Shown: positions 58,916 through 64,000 of the stretch, one piece after another
Numbering within the stretch: the first letter of the stretch is position 1
Layout of the letters: every line of letters starts with the position of its first letter
Assembly: GCF_000378385.1 (NCBI RefSeq)
Contig: NZ_KB899659.1
Location: 213,418 to 277,417 of the forward strand
Origin: Paenibacillus daejeonensis DSM 15491
GTDB taxonomy: Bacteria > Bacillota > Bacilli > Paenibacillales > Paenibacillaceae
Length of the DNA stretch: 64,000 nucleotides
Reading direction: 5' to 3'
Program-made: the position numbers and the translations under genes
Notes under the pieces: model-generated
The model's input: only the letters and a program-made list of their open reading frames with translations
What the model was told of the DNA's origin: nothing
The model's database searches: none

Positions 58916-59956
58916 TTACTGCCAATCTGTGTTGCTGACCAGCTCGACCGCCCGCGACTGACGTTCATCCAGCCGATTGTAATCAATGGCTTGCGGCTCT
59001 GGCTCTCCCCATTGCTGTAGCACCTCCGGCACTGCCGCTTGTGGATGTACAGGATATTCATACGTGCTGCCGCTCAGAGCGGTTTGCGCTTCCTGGCTCG
59101 TCAAAAATTCAATGAGCTGTATGGCTGCTGAAGGGTTGGGAGCTTCCCGCAGCAAGCCGATCCCACTCAGGTTGATATGCGTACCTCCGTGCTCCGCATT
59201 GGGGAAAACCATCCCCAGTTGTCCTGCAGCCTGCCGCTCCTCCCAATTATCAGAGGCCAGCATTTGTCCAATGTAATAGGTGTTCATCACACTGACGTCT
59301 CCCGTGCCTTTGGCCAATTGCAGAGCCTGCTCCCGGTCTCCTCCTTGCGGATCAGTCGCGAGATTGTGCGCAATCCCCTCTACCCAGTGCCTTGCCGCCG
59401 CTTCACCACGCTGATCAATCAATGAAGCCAGCAAGGATAAATTGTATTGGTTGCCGGAAGAGCGCATCAGCAGTCTGCCATACCATTCCTCATCCGCCAA
59501 ATCATCATATGAGGCAAGTAAGTTGCCATCTACCCGATCCTTCGCATACACAATGACCCGTGCCCGGGCTGCCACACCTACCCACGTTCCGTCAGGATCT
59601 CTCCACTGGGCAGGGACGTGCGCTTCCATTTTCTCGGACAGAATAGGCTGCAGAAGGTCTTCATGCTTGGCCTGAGCCAGTGCAGCCACATCTACTGTAA
59701 TGAGGACATCAGCTGAATGGGCTTCATCCTCTTTGCTAAGTTGACTCATGAGCTCCTGGGAGGTCCCTTTCTTTTCAATGACTCTTATGCCGGTTTGTTC
59801 TGTAAAGGCGCTATAGAGCGCCTGGTCTGCCGCGTAGTGCCGGGATGAATATACTGTAACTGTCGCTCCCTCAGCAGTTGTACCTGCGCTGCAGCCCGTT
59901 ACAACAGCTGCCAGCACCGGAATGATGGTGCAGACGATGGCTATTCGTCTAAGCAT
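58916..59956 (-). CDS. Ferric-iron-binding lipoprotein 2, in the two-component operon
   Basis: A 346-aa protein closely related to binding protein 1: TVTVYSSRHYAADQALYSAFTEQTGIRVIEKKGTSQELMSQLSKEDEAHSADVLITVDVA, the tyrosine pair in VSVMNTYYIGQM, and YEYPVHPQA near the end. Lipobox VTGC (Cys at about 21). The ORF extends 76 codons upstream into the kinase gene. The ATG at 59956 has GGAGG eight bases before and overlaps the kinase stop by eight bases. Lying in the TCS operon and not with the permease, it may serve as an extracellular iron sensor for the kinase as well as a transporter component. Confidence 0.92.
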   Translation of the reverse strand: MLRRIAIVCTIIPVLAAVVTGCSAGTTAEGATVTVYSSRHYAADQALYSAFTEQTGIRVIEKKGTSQELMSQLSKEDEAHSADVLITVDVAALAQAKHEDLLQPILSEKMEAHVPAQWRDPDGTWVGVAARARVIVYAKDRVDGNLLASYDDLADEEWYGRLLMRSSGNQYNLSLLASLIDQRGEAAARHWVEGIAHNLATDPQGGDREQALQLAKGTGDVSVMNTYYIGQMLASDNWEERQAAGQLGMVFPNAEHGGTHINLSGIGLLREAPNPSAAIQLIEFLTSQEAQTALSGSTYEYPVHPQAAVPEVLQQWGEPEPQAIDYNRLDERQSRAVELVSNTDWQ

Positions 59957-61403
59957 CGAAGGTCCCTCCTTTGTTGTGGTTAGCCGTAATTGACTGCACT
60001 GGCAGCTCCAGATGGACGACTGTCCCCATATGCTCCGTGCTGTGGAGACGGATCGAGCCACCCGCTTGCTCCACCAAGCGCCTCGCGATGGACAGTCCAA
60101 GTCCGGTTCCGCGGTTGTCCCCGCTTCTTGCCTTGTCCGCCCGGTAGAACCGGTCAAAGACATGGGGCAGATCCTTCTCCGCAATGCCTATCCCCTCGTC
60201 CGATACTTCTATGTGAGCGACCGACTCCGTCAATCGGCAGCTGATGCGGATGGGTCGTCCCTCTTCTGAATAGCGGGCGGCATTATCCACTACGATAATT
60301 AGGAGCTGTTCCAGATGTTCAACAGAAAGGGTCAGCGGCACTCCAGCCAGCTCCTCCGCCATAAGGCTGAGCGGATGATGAGGATGCACGTAGCGAACGT
60401 TGGCCGCAAGGGCCTCCAGGACTTTGCCTGCATCGTCCAGTCCCTGTTCCTCTGGTCGAGAGGGCTGTTGTTCAGCTCTGGTAAGAGCCAGCAGATCCTC
60501 CACCAGCCTACTTAATCGGTTCATCTCTTCACTGGTTGCCTGCAACGATTCCTTCAATACTTGGGGATCGTCCGCTCCCCAGCGTCGAAGCATGTCTAGG
60601 TGACCCTGCACAATGGCAATTGGCGTTCGCAGTTCATGGGAAGCATCCTGGGTGAACCTGCGCTGTCTGTTGAATGAACGCTCGACATCGTCCATCATCT
60701 CATTAAACATACGCATCAGTGTGTCCATCTCATCACGACTGCCGGACACCGGCATCCGTGCCTGCCAGCCGTCCTCCCGCACCCTCCGAATGGTGCCAGC
60801 CATGGATCGCAGCGGCCGCAGGAGCAGCCCGGATAGCCAGGCACCTCCCAAGGCACTGAGCAGCACGGCGCCCAGTCCGGTATAGAGCATAACCTGACCC
60901 ATCCGGTTAATGACGAGGGTCGTTTCCTCCATCCCACGGACGATCTCCACCGTTCCTTGAAACGCCAGGACGACAAGTGGTGCTCGCAAGACCATGAATT
61001 TGGCATCGCCGCTTGACTGGATGGACAACTCTGGAAGCACGGCCGTGACGTGTTGGATTAGCGGTTCTCCGATTCCATCCGTCACATAGGCGATCTCAAG
61101 GCCATCCTGATCCAGAATCCGGATCTGCTGATTTCGCTCGTTTAGCCTATGCAGCGTTTGTCGCAGCACGGGGAGATCCGCTTCTTCAAACCCCATCTCC
61201 CGCTCCAGGATATGATTCAGCACCGTATCCATGGATTCCCGCACCGATTGTTCGATCCGGGACGTCATCGTCTGTTCAATCGCCAGATATTGAGCAAGAT
61301 GATAGAAAGCAAAAATGAGCAGCAGCATGCATGCTGAACCAAGCGTCAGCTTCCAGCGAATCTGCAGCTTGCCCAGCCTGCGCAGGACGCCCGAGCGTCT
61401 CAT
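59949..61403 (-). CDS. Sensor histidine kinase of an iron-linked two-component system
   Basis: A 484-aa membrane kinase. TM1 (LTLGSACMLLLIFAFYHLAQYL), an extracytoplasmic sensor of about 130 residues, TM2 (VMLYTGLGAVLLSALGGAWLSGLLL), HAMP (RPLRSMAGTIRRVREDGW), HisKA with FTQDASHELRTPIAIVQGHLDML and an HATPase (VVDNAARYSEEGRPIRI, DEGIGIAEKDLPHVFDRFYRAD, GTGLGLSIARRLVEQAGGSI). Starts inside the regulator's stop (ATGA) and overlaps the iron-binding protein gene. It probably phosphorylates the regulator upstream; the iron-binding lipoprotein is a plausible signal source. Confidence 0.93.
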   Translation of the reverse strand: MRRSGVLRRLGKLQIRWKLTLGSACMLLLIFAFYHLAQYLAIEQTMTSRIEQSVRESMDTVLNHILEREMGFEEADLPVLRQTLHRLNERNQQIRILDQDGLEIAYVTDGIGEPLIQHVTAVLPELSIQSSGDAKFMVLRAPLVVLAFQGTVEIVRGMEETTLVINRMGQVMLYTGLGAVLLSALGGAWLSGLLLRPLRSMAGTIRRVREDGWQARMPVSGSRDEMDTLMRMFNEMMDDVERSFNRQRRFTQDASHELRTPIAIVQGHLDMLRRWGADDPQVLKESLQATSEEMNRLSRLVEDLLALTRAEQQPSRPEEQGLDDAGKVLEALAANVRYVHPHHPLSLMAEELAGVPLTLSVEHLEQLLIIVVDNAARYSEEGRPIRISCRLTESVAHIEVSDEGIGIAEKDLPHVFDRFYRADKARSGDNRGTGLGLSIARRLVEQAGGSIRLHSTEHMGTVVHLELPVQSITANHNKGGTFDA

Positions 61404-62068
61404 CGTTTCAAGATATAGCCAATGCCGCGCAAGGTCTGGATGTAGCTGACCGAAGCATCTGGCGGATCGATTTTGTTCCGGAGATAACGGACGTATACAT
61501 CAATGACATTGGTATCCACCTCTGCGCCGGGCCCCCACACTTTATCCAGCAGCATCTCCCGCGAGAGCGCACGGTTGGGATAGGTCATAAATGCAGCCAG
61601 CAAATCGTATTCCCGCTTGGTTAGTCCGATCTCGCTCCCGTCTCTGGTCACGCTGCGTGTATCCAGTTCCATTCGCAGATTTTGAAAGACCAGCACATCC
61701 CGTTCCTCCTCCCCCCGGCGGAAGACGACCCGGATTCGAGCCAGTAGCTCTTCCATGGCAAAAGGCTTGGGCAAATAATCGTCCGCACCAAGATCCAGGC
61801 CAGACACCCGATCGGCCACAGCGTCTCTGGCAGAGATCATCACGATCGGCGTCCGCTTGAGCGCCCGCAGCTGGCGACAGATCTCCAGGCCGTCCACGCC
61901 TGGGAGCATCAAATCTAGCAGAACCAAATCCCAATGGCTGGCCAGCGCAGTCTCAAGGCCGGTTCGCCCATCATATACCACGGCTACGTCGAACCCCTCA
62001 TGTCGCAGCTCCAATTCGATAAATCGAGCCATATTTTTCTCATCTTCAATGAGCAAGATTTTTTTCAT
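61400..62068 (-). CDS. OmpR/PhoB-family response regulator
   Basis: A 222-aa regulator. Receiver domain KILLIEDEKNMARFIELELRHEGFDVAVVYDGRTGLE with the phospho-Asp in DLVLLDLMLPGVDGLEICRQL, then MISARDAVADRVSGLDLGADDYLPKPFAMEELLARI. The C-terminal winged helix (GLTKREYDLLAAFMTYPNRALSREMLLDKVWGPGAEVDTNVIDVYVRYLRNKID) ends it. First gene of the regulator-kinase-binding-protein operon. Fur box in the upstream region. ATG with AAAGGA. Confidence 0.95.
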   Translation of the reverse strand: MKKILLIEDEKNMARFIELELRHEGFDVAVVYDGRTGLETALASHWDLVLLDLMLPGVDGLEICRQLRALKRTPIVMISARDAVADRVSGLDLGADDYLPKPFAMEELLARIRVVFRRGEEERDVLVFQNLRMELDTRSVTRDGSEIGLTKREYDLLAAFMTYPNRALSREMLLDKVWGPGAEVDTNVIDVYVRYLRNKIDPPDASVSYIQTLRGIGYILKR

Positions 62069-62120
62069 CTATTACGGGTCCTTTCGGGTCTTTATCTCCT
62101 GTCCTCATACTCCAATGTCA

Positions 62121-62141
62121 TTATAATGAGAATCTTTATCA
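62121..62141 (-). promoter_or_regulatory. Fur box upstream of the iron-linked two-component operon
   Basis: TTATAATGA-GAA-TCTTTATCA matches the ideal Fur palindrome at 18 of 21 positions, 53 bases before the regulator start. The 271-base gap to 62339 contains no gene that I could support. Confidence 0.8.
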
Positions 62142-62339
62142 ACTACAAGCATTTTCACGGATACCCATGATTTCTCTCTTGTTTCAGTGGGCGAAAGTGG
62201 GGGTAAATCATCGAGAAATAGCCTTATTTCGCCCGTTTTATGACAATTTTAATAAAAATGGCGAACATCATTTGAAATTCGTTGGAAAATAGCGTAACTT
62301 AGAGGACAAAGGCGGCCCGAAAGGAGACAAAACAATTTA

Positions 62340-62990
62340 ATGACTACAGAGAGTATTATGGTGTGTGTGTATTATGGACCGACCGGTGAACGGTTGATTA
62401 AACGGGGGATACGGCTGTCGCAGCTGCTTAATTGTCCGTTATACGTGCTGCGCGTGGACACGGTTCCAGATGAAGAGCTGGACATGGACGAGGTTAGATA
62501 TCTGTCGGTATGGAAAAAACTCGTCGAGGATGCCGGCGGTGAGTTCATAAACAAGGAATGCAAGGATCGCAAAATTACGGAGACCATCATCAAGGTAGCA
62601 GAAGATAAGAAAATTACCCAGCTCATTCTCGGCCAATCCGGCCAGACGCTGTGGCAGCAAATGACCAAGGGATCGCTCGTGAACAACTTGCTGAACCGCG
62701 TCGGCGCAATCGACATTCATATTGTCGCCGTCAAGCGCGCGGTGGATCAGCTCGAAGAAACGCATGAGAGCGGCGTCAAGGCCTACCTCGTGCCGAGCGG
62801 CAATACCTTTCAATTGAGCGAGTCGCCAAGCGGCAAGGATGTTCGGGAAGGTGTTTTCTTCAAGGATTTGCACACTGAATTTGACAGCGGCCTGTTCAAG
62901 TTGCAGGTGGAAGGAAACTATATCTATGTGAAAATCAACATGGGCAAGGTTACCGACCCTTCTGTCATCACCGGCAAGGTAAAAAAATAA
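62340..62990 (+). CDS. UspA-domain protein related to the KdpD cytoplasmic USP region
   Basis: A 216-aa soluble protein. The N-terminal 130 residues form a universal-stress-protein fold: ESIMVCVYYGPTGERLIKRGIRLSQLLNCPLYVLRV, then VAEDKKITQLILGQSGQTLWQQMTKGSLVNNLLNRVGAIDIHIVAV. This resembles the KdpD USP domain (GxSxxSxW...GSIVDxLLRRSGDIDVHVV) rather than free UspA. The C-terminal 85 residues (GVKAYLVPSGNTFQLSESPSGKDVREGVFFKD) are unassigned. KdpD here would lack both sensor and kinase domains, so the protein is probably a stand-alone regulator of K+ or stress. The ATG is 14 bases after AAAGGAG, a bit far. Confidence 0.8.
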   Translation: MTTESIMVCVYYGPTGERLIKRGIRLSQLLNCPLYVLRVDTVPDEELDMDEVRYLSVWKKLVEDAGGEFINKECKDRKITETIIKVAEDKKITQLILGQSGQTLWQQMTKGSLVNNLLNRVGAIDIHIVAVKRAVDQLEETHESGVKAYLVPSGNTFQLSESPSGKDVREGVFFKDLHTEFDSGLFKLQVEGNYIYVKINMGKVTDPSVITGKVKK

Positions 62991-63006
62991 GTTGCTTTCA
63001 TGACAA

Positions 63007-63036
63007 GAAAGGGAGTCCCGGGCGGGACTCCCTTTC
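63007..63036. terminator. Bidirectional terminator between the UspA-domain gene and deoC
   Basis: The perfect twelve-base arms AAAGGGAGTCCC and GGGACTCCCTTT with a GGGC loop lie between convergent stops at 62990 and 63060. Confidence 0.9.
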
Positions 63037-63059
63037 TACGGTCTGTACCTCTATATCGA

Positions 63060-63851
63060 TTAATACCCCTGCCCTTCGCCGCCTGTGACAAGCTGTACCC
63101 CAGAGCTGGTACCCAAGCGGCTAGCCCCAGCCGTAATCATGGCATGCGCTGCCTCAGCTGTTCGTACACCACCGGAGGCTTTAACCCGAACGCTCTTCCG
63201 AGTGTACTGGTTCATGAGGAGGACATCCGCCTCCGTCGCGCCGCCCGTTCCAAAGCCTGTGGATGTCTTGACATAATCCGCACCCGCCAGGTCGCAAAGG
63301 ATACAGGCGGTGATTTTTTCTTCCTCGGTCAAGGAACCTGTCTCCAGAATAACCTTCACCAATGCGCGTCCGGCTGCCGCTTCTACCACCTGCCGGACGT
63401 CCGTATACACCTCGCTCAGCAATCCCGATTTCAGCGCTCCCACATGCAGCACCATATCGAGCTCGGTAGCACCCGCATCGATTGCACAGTAGGCTTCAAA
63501 CACTTTTACCCGTGTCGTGGCTGCACCCAATGGGAAACCAATGACCGTTGCGACGCCAACGCCGCTTTCGTGCAGCAGCTCTGCCGCCAGCGACGTCCAC
63601 GCCCCATTCACGCATACCGTTGCAAACCGATGAGTCTTCGCCTCTTGACACAATTGGGCAATTTGCTCCTGCGTCGCGTCCGGCTTAAGCAGCGTGTGAT
63701 CAATCATGGAGGCTAGTCCAGTACTAACGTCTGGACATTCGCCCTCCTCCGCATCGCTGCGAAGAGCCTGCTCCGGCACATGTATGCCCGCCGCCACCAG
63801 CTGGCCCAGCACGCTCTGTCTTCTCATGGCTGCGTCGTCTGCACTTGTCAT
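63060..63851 (-). CDS. deoC: Deoxyribose-phosphate aldolase
   Basis: A 263-aa class I aldolase that splits 2-deoxyribose-5-phosphate into glyceraldehyde-3-phosphate and acetaldehyde. The Schiff-base Lys is in DYVKTSTGF. The preceding RALVKVILETGSL, the second Lys in SVRVKASGGVRT and the MIDHTLLKPDATQEQI opening identify DeoC. The N-terminus of about 45 extra residues is seen in Firmicute forms. ATG with AAGGGGATGAAGGA. It follows pyrB by 15 bases, an unusual pairing since deoC is normally near nucleoside catabolism genes. Confidence 0.96.
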   Translation of the reverse strand: MTSADDAAMRRQSVLGQLVAAGIHVPEQALRSDAEEGECPDVSTGLASMIDHTLLKPDATQEQIAQLCQEAKTHRFATVCVNGAWTSLAAELLHESGVGVATVIGFPLGAATTRVKVFEAYCAIDAGATELDMVLHVGALKSGLLSEVYTDVRQVVEAAAGRALVKVILETGSLTEEEKITACILCDLAGADYVKTSTGFGTGGATEADVLLMNQYTRKSVRVKASGGVRTAEAAHAMITAGASRLGTSSGVQLVTGGEGQGY

Positions 63852-63866
63852 TCCTTCATCCCCTTC

Positions 63867-64000
63867 CTATGACTCAAGACACTGATTAATTAGCGCCATC
63901 CGGATATACAATCCATTCTGGGCCTGGCGAAAATACGCAGCCCGCGGATCGCTGTCCACATCCGTATCGATTTCACCTGCACGCGGCAACGGATGCAGGA
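63867..64000 (-). CDS. pyrB: Aspartate carbamoyltransferase, C-terminal part (cut by window edge)
   Basis: The 3' end of a minus-strand gene, whose 5' part lies beyond 64000. The 44 C-terminal codons read [20 protein letters not shown], then [20 protein letters not shown] and LES, stop TAG. HPLPRxGEI is the conserved ATCase segment that contacts the substrate, and [21 protein letters not shown] is its usual end. It transfers carbamoyl from carbamoyl-phosphate to aspartate in pyrimidine synthesis. Only the last quarter-domain is available here. Confidence 0.9.
   Translation of the reverse strand, partial: LHPLPRAGEIDTDVDSDPRAAYFRQAQNGLYIRMALINQCLES

Overview
The window reads as chromosomal DNA of a spore-forming, low-GC-phylum bacterium of the Paenibacillus type (moderate GC, roughly half). 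The pointers are strong AGGAGG ribosome sites, frequent TTG/GTG starts, a GerA/GerC/GerB germinant-receptor operon, a class Ib ribonucleotide reductase, YesM/YesN two-component genes beside a sugar ABC transporter, copper-amine-oxidase-N 'stalk' domain proteins, and dispersed intergenic repeats. No rRNA, tRNA, phage, transposase or CRISPR array was seen. The species assignment is inference.

Layout. 1-8.5 kb: an AarF/UbiB kinase with a phasin-like partner, a nitroreductase, a glyoxalase-fold protein, a spermidine-synthase-like protein and the cysJ-cysI sulfite reductase operon. 8.8-12.3 kb: a siderophore-binding lipoprotein with a Fur box, an AraC regulator and an MFS exporter. 12.3-16 kb: a large hybrid sensor kinase and a divergent protein of unknown function. 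16-20.6 kb: an ECF sigma factor operon with a membrane protein, an ABC ATPase and two permeases, the last split by an in-frame stop. 20.7-23.7 kb: a stalk-domain protein, an Rrf2 regulator and an orphan SNF2 helicase C-lobe with a small partner. 24.2-33.4 kb: a six-gene beta-mannoside-type uptake operon (binding protein, two permeases, YesM kinase, YesN regulator, GH2 enzyme). 33.4-34.3 kb: a repeat island. 34.3-37 kb: a zinc alcohol dehydrogenase, a TetR regulator and a WYL regulator. 37.1-41.1 kb: the germinant-receptor operon. 41.2-44.7 kb: nrdI-nrdE-nrdF under NrdR-type boxes. 45-47.6 kb: an SDR oxidoreductase, an M29 aminopeptidase and a candidate structured RNA. 47.6-51.7 kb: the molybdate locus (modA, modB, a TIMP/NTR-like protein, a YlmA-type ATPase and a divergent HTH/periplasmic-fold regulator). 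51.7-55 kb: an argS remnant, YpsA, an RCC1-like stalk protein and a 0.7-kb repeat-rich gap. 55-62 kb: a ferric-iron ABC transporter plus a two-component system with its own second iron-binding protein, with Fur boxes in front of both units. 62.3-64 kb: a UspA-domain protein, deoC and the 3' end of pyrB.

The most unusual signals are non-coding. Intergenic tandem arrays with 50-52 bp periods occur at four places. Two of them share one core sequence, and one of these is flanked by an inverted pair of hairpin elements. There are four TATAACT boxes between modA and its candidate regulator, a terminator-ended structured transcript that opens with a perfect anti-SD complement, and several well-formed operator dyads without a known regulator. 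Among genes, the stop-interrupted permease, the helicase C-lobe without its ATPase half and the argS tail deserve a second look.
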